Origin: Tenacibaculum sp. MAR_2009_124
GTDB lineage: Bacteria; Bacteroidota; Bacteroidia; Flavobacteriales; Flavobacteriaceae
Reading direction: 5' to 3'
DNA length: 64,000 nucleotides
Assembly: GCF_900105455.1 (NCBI RefSeq)
Contig: NZ_FNSF01000001.1
Span: 1,059,001 to 1,123,000 of the forward strand
Below the pieces are notes generated by a model. That model searched no databases. It was not told the origin of the DNA and saw only the letters and a program-made list of their open reading frames with translations. Below are positions 53,163 through 62,625 of the stretch, in pieces (positions within the stretch are counted from its first letter, which is position 1; each line of letters opens with the position of its first letter). The position numbers and the translations under genes are program-made.

Positions 53163-54014
53163 TTAATTTCTCCATCTAACAATATCTCCACGCCCTCTTT
53201 GAAAATTTTCTCTTAGCTCTTTTGCCTTTTTCTTTACAAGGATATCATACTTTTCTTGAGTTATTTTCTTTCCTTTTTTAGGTGGATTTATAGTTTCTTC
53301 TTTTGTATTCAATGCTATTTTTGAGCAAAGAATTGTAGTATTTCCCGCATTTACTTCTAAAATTAACCCTGGTAAACCACAATACATTGCAGGTCCTTGA
53401 GAAACAGGGATATCGAGAGTAAACCAAGCGGTTACTATGATTATTTCCTCTTTTATTTTTATTTCTTCTTTCGAATTCTCTGCCCGTTGCTCTCCCAGAC
53501 GAAAGTTGGCTGGTAATCCTTTATTTTTTACGATGGCCGTAGCCTTAAAACAGGTATGTTTTCCAATCGTTTTTATGTCATCAGTAATTTTCCAATCTAT
53601 CGTTTGAAGTGAATCTTGAATTAGGAATGTTTTTCCATAAAGGTCTACTTGATGTTTGTACGTATTGTTAGTATTATTCTTGTAAAGTTTACCATTACTA
53701 CCTTGATTAAGAATCATTCTTAACATTCCCATTCGTTGTGCTTTTATTCCATTGCCCTGATCTTGTGCTAACTTTTCTTCTTCGACATATATGGAAGAAT
53801 TTTTATTAAAAGAGAGTATAAAATTATTAGTAGACATATTATTGATACGCTCTTGTATCATGGCCTTTTGAGCCTCTGGAATTTGACGATTCCCTAAGTT
53901 TATTTTTACACTATTTTGTAAAACATAATAGGCTTTACCATTGGTGTTTTGTGCAGAAATGGATACTGAAAACAGCAGTATGAATAGTACTATTATTTCT
54001 TTTAGACACTTCAT
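53163..54014 (-). CDS. GLPGLI family protein
   Basis: A 283-residue exported protein. The signal peptide covers about residues 1-22 and the defining motif is in the segment YCGLPGLILEVNAGN, followed by the family's beta-rich tail. The upstream Trp/Phe-rich DITAW-like (IIVTAWFTLDIPVSQGP) block is also typical. The C-terminal ~50 residues are Lys-rich (PPKKGKKITQEKY). It sits 10 bp ahead of the receptor gene, the standard pairing. Probable function in the outer membrane with that barrel. Confidence 0.9.
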   Translation of the reverse strand: MKCLKEIIVLFILLFSVSISAQNTNGKAYYVLQNSVKINLGNRQIPEAQKAMIQERINNMSTNNFILSFNKNSSIYVEEEKLAQDQGNGIKAQRMGMLRMILNQGSNGKLYKNNTNNTYKHQVDLYGKTFLIQDSLQTIDWKITDDIKTIGKHTCFKATAIVKNKGLPANFRLGEQRAENSKEEIKIKEEIIIVTAWFTLDIPVSQGPAMYCGLPGLILEVNAGNTTILCSKIALNTKEETINPPKKGKKITQEKYDILVKKKAKELRENFQRGRGDIVRWRN

Positions 54015-54040
54015 TTTTAATAATTTTAATTAGGGAATTT

Positions 54041-54799
54041 CTACTTTAATTTAATAGGAATCCAAATGTTAATATTAGTTAACATCTCTTTTAATTGATT
54101 TATATCAATGTTGTTTCCTTTCATACCGCCACGCATTGCTAAAGCTCGTTTTATGCGACCTGAAGATTTTGCACCCATAGGTAATGTACCATTACTTCCA
54201 TCAGGTTTTTTCATACCTTTAATAGAAATTCCTATAGATTTAGTACTAGACGGCGATGCGATATACGAAAGCGGGACTTTCAATGTATAATACAAGCCTT
54301 CAAGAGCTATTTTATGATTTACTGAAATTCCTTCACTGTTCAATTCTTTATTAATTATTCGATCTCCTTCACTTTCGGAAATACTAATATCTGTACCCAA
54401 TGAAGTCATTATTGTTTGTAGCATTTCTTGTTGATTTCCCTGTTCTCTCATTTTTTTTATTTTTTCAATATCAAGGGGCTTATTTTCTTTTACTACAGGG
54501 TATTGTACCGATATGTTATTGTTCTTTTTCCCATCATTATCAAAGAGTATAGTTACACCATTTCGCAGCATTTTCACCTGTGTTCCTCTATCCCGAGTAG
54601 TTACTGTAACATATAGATGCGAGTTATCTTTAGTAATAGTATATCCTAACTTATTAGTGTCGTCATATACTGTGCTTGTGGATTGTTTATTTTGGTCGTA
54701 GGATGTTACAGAATATGCAATTTGTTTACTACTGCCACAGGAAATCAGTAAAAGATTAAGAAAAATAAAGCCTATTATGAATGTTTTTTTCGTGTTCAA
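54041..54799 (-). CDS. Lipoprotein linked to the GLPGLI-receptor genes
   Basis: A 252-residue protein with a lipoprotein signal (lipobox LLLISC at about residues 16-21) followed by GSSKQIAYSV. The rest is beta-rich and ends in a mixed segment with basic SGRIKRALAMRGGMKG. No family recognised. It begins the run lipoprotein-GLPGLI-receptor (26 bp and 10 bp gaps). A terminator-like hairpin separates it from the two-component genes upstream. Confidence 0.72.
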   Translation of the reverse strand: MNTKKTFIIGFIFLNLLLISCGSSKQIAYSVTSYDQNKQSTSTVYDDTNKLGYTITKDNSHLYVTVTTRDRGTQVKMLRNGVTILFDNDGKKNNNISVQYPVVKENKPLDIEKIKKMREQGNQQEMLQTIMTSLGTDISISESEGDRIINKELNSEGISVNHKIALEGLYYTLKVPLSYIASPSSTKSIGISIKGMKKPDGSNGTLPMGAKSSGRIKRALAMRGGMKGNNIDINQLKEMLTNINIWIPIKLK

Positions 54800-54871
54800 C
54801 TTTGTCCATTTTTAACGTTTAACATCAAAGTTACGAGCAACTTGAGTGCAAGAAAAAAATGATATACGCAC

Positions 54872-54916
54872 AAAAAAAAAGTATCGACAAACAAGGATTA
54901 TTTATAGATACTTTTG
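54872..54916 (-). terminator. Intrinsic terminator between LytTR regulator and lipoprotein genes
   Basis: On the minus strand the stem CAAAAGTATC / GATACTTTTG-like pairs (arms at 54907-54916 and 54876-54885), followed by a nine-T run at 54872-54880. It ends the transcript of the regulator-kinase pair, so the lipoprotein genes are a separate unit. Confidence 0.7.
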
Positions 54917-54934
54917 TTTAAGTGTAAAAGAGAT

Positions 54935-55648
54935 TTAGACTCCAAGTCGTTTTAGAACGACTTCTTTGTAGGTTTCTCCAATAGGTATTCGTACGTCATT
55001 AATAACAACATTTGTTTTTTGTAACGCCCGAATGCAATTAATATTAATAATATAAGAGCGATGTGTTCGAATGAAATTTGAAGGTAGTTTTTCTAAAATT
55101 GCTTTAAAACTAGACAATGTTAACAAAGGTTTTGTTTGATCTTTAAGATGAATTTTAATATAATCTTTCAACCCTTTAATATACTCGATGTCGTTTAAGT
55201 TAACCTTAATGTTTTCATATTCTGATTTTACAAAAATAAAGTCGTTATTAGTTTCTATAGGAGAAGTATTTGATTGTATTGCAATGGACTGTTCTAACTG
55301 AAACTTTTCTTTGGCCCGAGATACTGCTTTTAAAAAACGTTTAAACGGAATAGGTTTTACCAAATAATCGGTTGCATTTAATTCAAAACCTTCTAAAGCG
55401 TGTTGTGGATAAGCCGTTGTAAAGATAAATTGCGGAATGTTCTCCACTGTTTTCACCAAATCTAATCCTGTTAAATTAGGCATTTCGATATCCAAAAACA
55501 CCAAATCTACCTGATGCTTATTTAATATTGTAATCGCCTCTAATGGATTATTGCATTTTGCAACAATTTCCATCCCTCCTATTTTATTGACATAGGTTTC
55601 TAAAACATCTACTGCCAATGGTTCATCATCTATAATTACACATTTCAT
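54935..55648 (-). CDS. LytTR-family response regulator
   Basis: A 237-residue regulator. The receiver domain (residues 1-115) has Asp8-Asp9-type acid residues, the phospho-acceptor Asp53 in VFLDIEMP and the Lys in DYLVKPIPF. The LytTR DNA-binding domain (about 140-237) has NDIEYIKGLKDYIKIHL and FIRTHRSYIINI. It is translated right after its kinase (10 bp gap). Its likely targets are nearby, the lipoprotein-GLPGLI-receptor genes, but no binding site is identified. Confidence 0.93.
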   Translation of the reverse strand: MKCVIIDDEPLAVDVLETYVNKIGGMEIVAKCNNPLEAITILNKHQVDLVFLDIEMPNLTGLDLVKTVENIPQFIFTTAYPQHALEGFELNATDYLVKPIPFKRFLKAVSRAKEKFQLEQSIAIQSNTSPIETNNDFIFVKSEYENIKVNLNDIEYIKGLKDYIKIHLKDQTKPLLTLSSFKAILEKLPSNFIRTHRSYIININCIRALQKTNVVINDVRIPIGETYKEVVLKRLGV

Positions 55649-55658
55649 CTGTTGTATT

Positions 55659-56666
55659 TTAATCTAATTTTAATTTTAAATCAACCCAAAATTTATTGTC
55701 CTTTTCCACTGTGGTTAACCAATGTTTATTAGGATACAATAGCTCCAAACGGTTTTTGGTGTTTTGCATTCCTATACCAGAACTCTCCTTGTCTTTAGCT
55801 TTATTCCCTATGTTATTACTACACTTAAAGTGTAATTCACTATCCGCTATACTAATAGTTATTTCGACCTCAGTATTTCCTTTAAAATCTGTCCCATATT
55901 TAAAAGCGTTTTCGATATAGGATATAAAAAGTAAAGGGCTAATTTTTTGAGAGGTTATAATGCCTTTTATGTTTGTTTTTACATTTTCGTTTTTTGCTAT
56001 TCTTATACGTTGAAGCTTAATATAATTTTCAATATATTGAATTTCGTCTTTAAGTAATACTTTACTGTCGTTAGTTTTATATAACATATATCGCATTAAT
56101 TCAGAAAGCATAATAACAGCTTCTGGGGCATCATTAGATTTTTTAACGGTTAACGAATAAATACTATTTAAAGAGTTAAACAAAAAATGAGGGTTTAGTT
56201 GATTTTTGAGGGCTTCTAATTCTGTTTTATTTTTTTGAATTTCAATTTTCGTTTTAATCTTATCATTTTCTATCCATTGTTCGTATACTCTAATTACGAT
56301 TCCTATAATAATTATTACAGCATTGAAAAATATAATTATTATAAATTTTGAAGGCCGTTTATCTAGAAGGTTTTGATTCTTATAAAAGTCAAAATGGAAT
56401 ACATTTGAAATGATCAAATAGGCTACTATTAAAAGAATGATAATAGACAATAGATAAAGTATTTTCTTCTTCTTAAGTAATAAATGCGGCACTAATAAAC
56501 TATAGTTCGTATAAAAAATTACTGCTCCAAACGCAATTCTCAAACAAATTTTAAGCGTAATTTCTTTACCTTCTGAATACAACAAAAACAGGATAACTGA
56601 ATAAAGTATTGCCCATATAAATATGTGAATCGAAAACTGCCTTCTATTTTTTATTGTTTCTCCCAA
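55659..56666 (-). CDS. LytS-like sensor histidine kinase
   Basis: A 335-residue kinase with four transmembrane segments (about 10-30, 40-60, 70-90, 108-125). A short linker is followed by the His_kinase motif LNPHFLFNSLNSIYSL with the phospho-acceptor His160. Its HATPase has the N-box IENAFKYG and a glycine-rich SSGIGMQNTKNRLELLY. It lacks a recognised sensory domain. The regulator gene follows after 10 bp. It is a second copy of the system at 585-1721, with the same architecture. Confidence 0.93.
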   Translation of the reverse strand: MGETIKNRRQFSIHIFIWAILYSVILFLLYSEGKEITLKICLRIAFGAVIFYTNYSLLVPHLLLKKKKILYLLSIIILLIVAYLIISNVFHFDFYKNQNLLDKRPSKFIIIIFFNAVIIIIGIVIRVYEQWIENDKIKTKIEIQKNKTELEALKNQLNPHFLFNSLNSIYSLTVKKSNDAPEAVIMLSELMRYMLYKTNDSKVLLKDEIQYIENYIKLQRIRIAKNENVKTNIKGIITSQKISPLLFISYIENAFKYGTDFKGNTEVEITISIADSELHFKCSNNIGNKAKDKESSGIGMQNTKNRLELLYPNKHWLTTVEKDNKFWVDLKLKLD

Positions 56667-56884
56667 ATTTGATAATAGTTATTTTGTAAATCTACATAAT
56701 TATTTTATCCGAGGTATTGAATTAGTTTTACAAAACTTTCAAATATATAAGCTGCCAGAGTATTGTTAAAATAAGATAGATGAACAAGTGCAATTACCAT
56801 ACGAAAAAAGAATAATTATAGATAAACATGGCCATTCCATACACATTTTGCCTCCACTCCTCTGCACTTTCTGCAAAAAGAGTA

Positions 56885-57085
56885 TTCCATTACATTTTTA
56901 AAGAAACTTTTAGAAAGAAAAAAATCCAAGAAAATTGGGTTAAAGAACTTCGCTTTTACCAAAGCAAAGTAACATAACGCAGTACATTAATGGGTTTCAT
57001 TACATTTTTGAAGATACTCTAGGAAAAGAAAAAAAATAAAGAAGATTGTTACTGGTAAAGCTTTTTATCAAATCAAAGTTGCCTT
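56885..57085. repeat. Diverged tandem repeat in 442-bp gap
   Basis: Two imperfect copies start at about 56885 and 56995, spaced 110 bp. Both contain CATTACATTTTT, AAGA-ACT-T, an A-rich stretch and a TTTTA-CAAA-CAAAGT end. The rest of 56667-57108 shows no gene. They look like remnants of duplicated DNA rather than a functional site. Confidence 0.4.
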
Positions 57086-57108
57086 TCAATTTTTTCAGGA
57101 TGTATAAC

Positions 57109-60100
57109 TTACTTCTTCTTTTTAGCTTTCTTCATGGAAACTTTAAAATCATCAACAGTTCCATGTAATTTTATATTTAAGTATTTTACTTTTTTAGTAG
57201 GATCAACTTCTATAATTTCATCCTCTTCTACTTTATTTCCACTATTTTTTTTACTACTAAATAATTTATATCCAATAGCTTTCTTAACGATTTTCCAGGG
57301 AATTCTTAAGTAATATTCAATATTATTATTCAAATCTTGTGTTCCAGACAATTCCATATGTCCTAATGTTGATTCAATCGTCATGTTAGGGATGTTTATG
57401 CGTCCGTTAATGATATCTATATGGTTTTGAATGGTATCAAATTTGATATTGTTAAGATTTTTATCACCCATATAACTCGATAACATTTTCATAGGTTCAT
57501 AATTCTGTAATTTTCCATTAAAAACTTTTACATCCATGTGAATTTCAGATTGATCTAAATCTGGCACTAAATCAGGATATACTCTAATTTTTCCATCTAT
57601 TGTAGTAGAAACATGTCCTTTTAAATTATCAGAAACCAAATGATCTTGTCCAAAATTTTCAAACTTAAATAAGAATTTATCAAGATCAACATTAGTCGCT
57701 TCTATAGAAGGTTTTAGATAAATTTTCTTCGGATTGCTACCGTTAAAGTAACCAGACATATTAAAATTACCTCCAGCTGCATTCATATGCAATGTATCTA
57801 CATAAATGTAATGATTCTGAGTGGTGCGTAATTTTGCTTTTATCTCTTGTAAATGAATTCGTTGATACATAAAATAATCTACATCTACATCAAATTTCAT
57901 ATCCGTAAATGGTAGCTCATACAAATTAAAAGCTTCTGCATGCGCAGCAACATCTGCAGTTTTTGATTTTACAGTTATTGTAGCCTTCTCTGTTGTTTCA
58001 TCAGGAGGAAATAGTTGGTCGTAATCAATATAATTTGCTTTAAAACTAAGGTAATTGTCTCGTTTTTTAATTGCGTCATTATCGCCTAAATAATAGTTCA
58101 AGCCAATATTAAAAGAAGTTCTTCCTATTTTACCTATAAAATCTTTCACTACAAGATGGTCATCTTCATAATGAAAATCACCTGTAAAGTCTTCAAATCG
58201 TAATGGATGTACATGCATTTTGGTATTCAGCTTGTCCAATTCTACATCTATAGAATGTAATTTAGATGCTTTATAATGCATGCTAGAATTCGCATGCAAT
58301 GCTAGTTTTTTAAATTCTTCATGTCTATATTCTTCAGGTACATAATTTTCACCTTGATACGAGAAAATGTCTTCCAAACGCAATAAATCTGAAGTTAAAG
58401 AAACATCTAGATCTACATCACCATTCAATTCTTTTTGCATCCAAAAACCATAATTATGTACAAGTCCGTTAAAATGAAAGTCAGAATCATCAATAAACCC
58501 CGTAAAATCTTTGATTTTAAGATCTTTATCGTCGATTAATACATCTACATGAAAATCGTGGAATTTATGCGGATAATGCTTTAGTTTCGCGTTAAGACTA
58601 TCTACAAAAAACTCTCCTTTAGGTAAATATTTACTTTCTGTAAAAGCCTTTGCTGAGGATTTAAATGAAAATCCAGCCGTTAAATCTTTAATTAGCTCAT
58701 CTATACCTGCACTTATACTATCCGTAGCAGAAAACTTTGTAAGTTCAGCAATATCTAATTGCTTGGACTTAATATCTAAATGAGTAACGACTAATTTATC
58801 TGTATGATGTACAATAGCGGGTAGATCTGATACATATCCAGTTATTGAAATATCAGATTTACCTAAAAGCATATCAAATTGATTAATTGTTGCTTTTTTT
58901 CCATTCATTACCACATGTGCATTCAGTTTTTTTAATGGTGCTGGAAGATCTTTCGAAGATAAACTTAGACTATCAATTTTTAACTCACTATAATAAGCCT
59001 GATTTAATTTACTGAGTGCTTGTTCTGGATTATCAATATCTATAATATCATGAAAATTCATTTTTAATGAAACATTTCCTGATGCAATATCTACTTCACT
59101 TAAGTTCAAAAAATCAGCTATAAATTCAAGATTGCAGTCTGCATTTAATCGCATATCTATTTCTGGTTTATCGAAATTATTGATTACGACATTTCCTAAA
59201 ATTTTTCCTTTTCCTAATTTGGCAGTCATATCTTCTAGTGAGAATGTTGTTGTACGAGAACTTCGTTCACTGCCATTCGTAAAATGCCCTTTAAAGCCAA
59301 TGTTTTTGACTCGCTTACCTTTGTTGGTGTTTTCTAAAAAAGCTTCACTGACACCGAAATTTACATCAAAAAAAGGTACTTGTTGATTCAATGTAGGTCC
59401 CTTAACTACTGCATTAAAGTAAATTTTCCCTGCATTTTTATAACGTTCTAGCACAGGTATAAGGTCTTCTGGAGCAAAGGCGATAAGCATATCAAAATTT
59501 GGCTTCGCCCCTTTTATTACAAGATCAAGATCTACGTCGTTTTTGGTGTCTATTTTTCCTTCTAGATCAAAATCACCATGTTCCATAGTAACCCGAGAAG
59601 GTTCAATGGTAAGCAATCCAGTATCTTTATTAAGACTAACATCTGTATGAAGATCAAAGTGTTTGTGCTTTATATAAGTAGTATCGCCATTATATAGTAC
59701 ATTCATTTCAAACTTAGTATCAATATGTCCTGAAACAACTTCATTATCAATATTGAAACCGCCATCAGCCTCATAAATAAATGTTTCTAAGTCTGTATTT
59801 TGACCTTCATCTTTTTTGTGGATATCTAAATTGTGTAATTTAATTTTTTGAAGCTTAAAATCTATTGGTTCGTCACTTTTTGTGTCATCAAAGGATTTTA
59901 ATGCGTTCAAAAGATTTAGACTTCTATCTTCATGAATTACAATATCAAAAAAACCGTCTTCTACAATTAATGATTTGATGGTATAATTTCCTTTTAAGAT
60001 ATCCCACAAATTAAATCCTACGTAGATGTCTTTAACGTCCAGAATAACTGGTGAATTATCCTTTTTAGTTTCATTTATTTTTAGATCGTCTACTTTAAAA

Positions 60101-60321
60101 GAAATATTTGGAAAATTACTAAAGAGTGATAAATGTGTGTTTCCTATAGCAACAAAACCTTTATGGGTTTTGTTTAGATCGGCTATATGATCTTTTATAA
60201 TACTATTTTGTTTTGTATTTATATATAATACCGTAGCACCCAGAAAGAATAATGGTAAAAGTATTACAGAAGCAATAAACCGTAACCAGAATTTTCTTTT
60301 TTTTAAGGCTTCAAATTTCAT
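57109..60321 (-). CDS. AsmA-family inner-membrane-anchored protein
   Basis: A 1070-residue protein with one N-terminal transmembrane segment (residues 12-32) and a long periplasmic beta-rich body. The start (NKTHKGFVAIGNTHLSLFSNFPNISFKVDDLKI) is the classical AsmA/TamB N-terminal block. The C-terminal part repeats beta-strand units and ends GTQDLNNNIEYYLRIP, the AsmA C-terminal motif, plus a Lys tail. AsmA-like proteins are thought to move lipids between membranes. The nearest gene on the same strand (60392) starts 70 bp upstream but looks unrelated. Confidence 0.85.
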   Translation of the reverse strand: MKFEALKKRKFWLRFIASVILLPLFFLGATVLYINTKQNSIIKDHIADLNKTHKGFVAIGNTHLSLFSNFPNISFKVDDLKINETKKDNSPVILDVKDIYVGFNLWDILKGNYTIKSLIVEDGFFDIVIHEDRSLNLLNALKSFDDTKSDEPIDFKLQKIKLHNLDIHKKDEGQNTDLETFIYEADGGFNIDNEVVSGHIDTKFEMNVLYNGDTTYIKHKHFDLHTDVSLNKDTGLLTIEPSRVTMEHGDFDLEGKIDTKNDVDLDLVIKGAKPNFDMLIAFAPEDLIPVLERYKNAGKIYFNAVVKGPTLNQQVPFFDVNFGVSEAFLENTNKGKRVKNIGFKGHFTNGSERSSRTTTFSLEDMTAKLGKGKILGNVVINNFDKPEIDMRLNADCNLEFIADFLNLSEVDIASGNVSLKMNFHDIIDIDNPEQALSKLNQAYYSELKIDSLSLSSKDLPAPLKKLNAHVVMNGKKATINQFDMLLGKSDISITGYVSDLPAIVHHTDKLVVTHLDIKSKQLDIAELTKFSATDSISAGIDELIKDLTAGFSFKSSAKAFTESKYLPKGEFFVDSLNAKLKHYPHKFHDFHVDVLIDDKDLKIKDFTGFIDDSDFHFNGLVHNYGFWMQKELNGDVDLDVSLTSDLLRLEDIFSYQGENYVPEEYRHEEFKKLALHANSSMHYKASKLHSIDVELDKLNTKMHVHPLRFEDFTGDFHYEDDHLVVKDFIGKIGRTSFNIGLNYYLGDNDAIKKRDNYLSFKANYIDYDQLFPPDETTEKATITVKSKTADVAAHAEAFNLYELPFTDMKFDVDVDYFMYQRIHLQEIKAKLRTTQNHYIYVDTLHMNAAGGNFNMSGYFNGSNPKKIYLKPSIEATNVDLDKFLFKFENFGQDHLVSDNLKGHVSTTIDGKIRVYPDLVPDLDQSEIHMDVKVFNGKLQNYEPMKMLSSYMGDKNLNNIKFDTIQNHIDIINGRINIPNMTIESTLGHMELSGTQDLNNNIEYYLRIPWKIVKKAIGYKLFSSKKNSGNKVEEDEIIEVDPTKKVKYLNIKLHGTVDDFKVSMKKAKKKK

Positions 60322-60391
60322 ATTACTTTTTATTATTATAGCAGTATAAGGTTATTAATAAATGTTTAAACTAAAAAAAACAACTAAAATT

Positions 60392-60856
60392 TTATGTGGT
60401 CATTTTTTTAATTTTTCTTCCTTGTATAATAAGGTCTTTAAAATGATTTACTTCACCAGGAGAAGAAGTTTGGCTTACTAGTTTATGTCCTAATTCCCGC
60501 CTTTCCTCTATTATCGATTTTGATTTCTTAGACATTTGATAATTAGAGTTCGTAATTTTTAATAGGTGATCTTTTGGCCATTTGAAATTATATTTCTCAA
60601 AGTAATGCTCTAAATCGGTACTCCATAGCCAATTTCCATCTGTTTTTAAAGTACCATAATGTGTAATCCATTCTTGAGAAAAAATACATTGAGTTCTATC
60701 AAGTGTAATTTTTTCAAAATCACAAATACTTAAATAATTCAAATAAAGACTTTTATTCATAACAACTTTATTAGATCTATGACATTCGAATAAATATTGA
60801 TCTGTAATTTCATAGATTATTACTTCATCATCTTTAATATTTAGAATTTGTCTCAT
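60392..60856 (-). CDS. Hypothetical protein
   Basis: A 154-residue protein, acidic to neutral, with no signal peptide or transmembrane segment. It has two aromatic-rich blocks (CDFEKITLDRTQCIFSQEW and WLWSTDLEHYFEKYNFKWP) and a basic C-terminal tail with GRKIKKMTT. I do not recognise a domain. It lies alone between the AsmA-like gene and the AAA+/VWA pair, about 230 bp from the latter. Could be a stand-alone cytosolic protein. Confidence 0.6.
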   Translation of the reverse strand: MRQILNIKDDEVIIYEITDQYLFECHRSNKVVMNKSLYLNYLSICDFEKITLDRTQCIFSQEWITHYGTLKTDGNWLWSTDLEHYFEKYNFKWPKDHLLKITNSNYQMSKKSKSIIEERRELGHKLVSQTSSPGEVNHFKDLIIQGRKIKKMTT

Positions 60857-61090
60857 ATTAAAATTGATTTTACTTTTTGGTAGTTCAAAGTATTTTTAAG
60901 ATGCAAATATAACTGTTGTAATAAAATTTACTTAGCCCAATCATGTCATAAAATTTTTATTTTTTAGATGTTTTACAGAATTTGCATTTTGGTTAAACCC
61001 CATGATACTTCTCTTCTAAGTTTCTATAATCTTAAAATGAGCTTCGAAGCGGAAATTAGAAGAGAAGGAGTTAATAAATAATAAGGAAAT

Positions 61091-62554
61091 TTAAATACCT
61101 CTTATATAACTATCCAAAGGATCATTAAACTGATAACCTGTAGTAAAACGTTCCTTATTTAAAATCTTATATTCCGATAATGCCCAAAGGATAAACTCTT
61201 TTAAGAATGGCACGTCTTTTTCAGAGGTTGTAGGCTGGTGTTTCTTTATCAAGTCTGTTAAAGGCGCTATTGAATCTAACTGATCTCTAAAATAAGTATC
61301 GTCCATATCGTCTAGTAGTTCCACGGCCTCTTTAGATGAAAACCATGCTGAAATGGTATCATAAGGTGATGGCTCTCCTTCTTTTTTCAATTTTTTAATT
61401 TCAGGAAATAAGGTGTTAAAAGTTGTTTTTATCGCATTATTAAGCAATAATAGCGCAACATTGTCCGCTCCCTCCTGCTCTCCTTCATACACCAACTCTA
61501 TCTTCCCTGTAATCGCAGAGATGGTTCCTAAAAAGTCTAAAACACGTATAGAAGTTTTTGTTTCTTCGTTCAGCAACGACCTTCGTTCGGCAGTGCTTAT
61601 AAGATTTTCAAATATGGAAATACTCATTCGGGCACTTACCCCACTTTTTACATCGATATACTCACTTTTTCTTGCTTCAAAAACTAGTTGTTCTATTAAA
61701 TCTCTGGCAAGTTCAGGTACGTGTATCTCATCTTTCTGATCTTGAAGATAGGTCGCTTCTTGCGAAGTAATTTTTTTGGCGATTTCTATAGATTTTGGAT
61801 AATGTGTTAGAATTTGAGAACCAATACGGTCTTTTAAAGGCGTTACTATACTTCCTCTATTGGTATAGTCTTCAGGATTCGCGGTAAAAACAAACTGAAT
61901 ATCTAATTGCAAGCGCAATTTAAAACCTCTTATTTGGATATCTCCTTCTTGCAATATATTGAATAAAGACACCTGGATTCGAGCTTGTAAATCAGGAATT
62001 TCGTTAATTACAAAAATACAGCGATTGGCACGTGGAATCATTCCAAAGTGAATCACTCTATCATCTGCATAATTCAATTTCAAATTCATTGCTTTTATTG
62101 GATCTACATCTCCAATTAAATCGGCTACTGTTACATCGGGAGTGGCTAATTTTTCAAAAAAACGTTCATCTCTATGAACCCAAGCAATTGGTGTATCGTC
62201 TTGATGTGTTGCTATTCGTTCTTTTGCATATCTTGATAAGGGTTGTAAAGGATCATCATTAATTTCTGAACCTTGTACAATAGGAATATACTCATCGAGT
62301 AAGGAAACCATTAATCGTGCTAGTTTAGTTTTTGCTTGGCCTCTTAATCCTAAAAGGTTAATATTATGCTTCGACAGAATTGCGGTTTCTAATTCAGGAA
62401 TCACTGAATCTTCATAGCCCCAAACGCCGTTGAAAACTGTTTCTTGTTGCTTTAATTTTTTTATTAAATTGTTTCTTAACTCGTCTTTTATAGAAAGAGA
62501 TTGGTAGCCTATAGCTTTTAATTCTCCTAATGTCTTTATGTCTTGGTGATTCAT
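61091..62554 (-). CDS. MoxR/ChlI-like AAA+ ATPase
   Basis: A 487-residue ATPase. The P-loop reads GLRGQAKT (about residues 63-70), where the sixth position is Ala rather than the common Gly. The Walker B is CIFVINEIPDL with Asn for the usual first Asp. A sensor region is in FVFTANPEDYTNR and an arginine finger candidate in PLKDRIGSQI. It resembles magnesium-chelatase-like and MoxR proteins that work with VWA partners. A VWA gene ends 71 bp upstream, an order opposite to the usual moxR-vwa. Role inferred: remodelling or metal-ion-dependent activation of a target. Confidence 0.85.
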   Translation of the reverse strand: MNHQDIKTLGELKAIGYQSLSIKDELRNNLIKKLKQQETVFNGVWGYEDSVIPELETAILSKHNINLLGLRGQAKTKLARLMVSLLDEYIPIVQGSEINDDPLQPLSRYAKERIATHQDDTPIAWVHRDERFFEKLATPDVTVADLIGDVDPIKAMNLKLNYADDRVIHFGMIPRANRCIFVINEIPDLQARIQVSLFNILQEGDIQIRGFKLRLQLDIQFVFTANPEDYTNRGSIVTPLKDRIGSQILTHYPKSIEIAKKITSQEATYLQDQKDEIHVPELARDLIEQLVFEARKSEYIDVKSGVSARMSISIFENLISTAERRSLLNEETKTSIRVLDFLGTISAITGKIELVYEGEQEGADNVALLLLNNAIKTTFNTLFPEIKKLKKEGEPSPYDTISAWFSSKEAVELLDDMDDTYFRDQLDSIAPLTDLIKKHQPTTSEKDVPFLKEFILWALSEYKILNKERFTTGYQFNDPLDSYIRGI

Positions 62555-62625
62555 GTTCTGTATTCAATTAAAGTATGCCTAAAAAGGATACTTTTTTATT
62601 AAAATTTATATGCTTAGGAAGCTTT

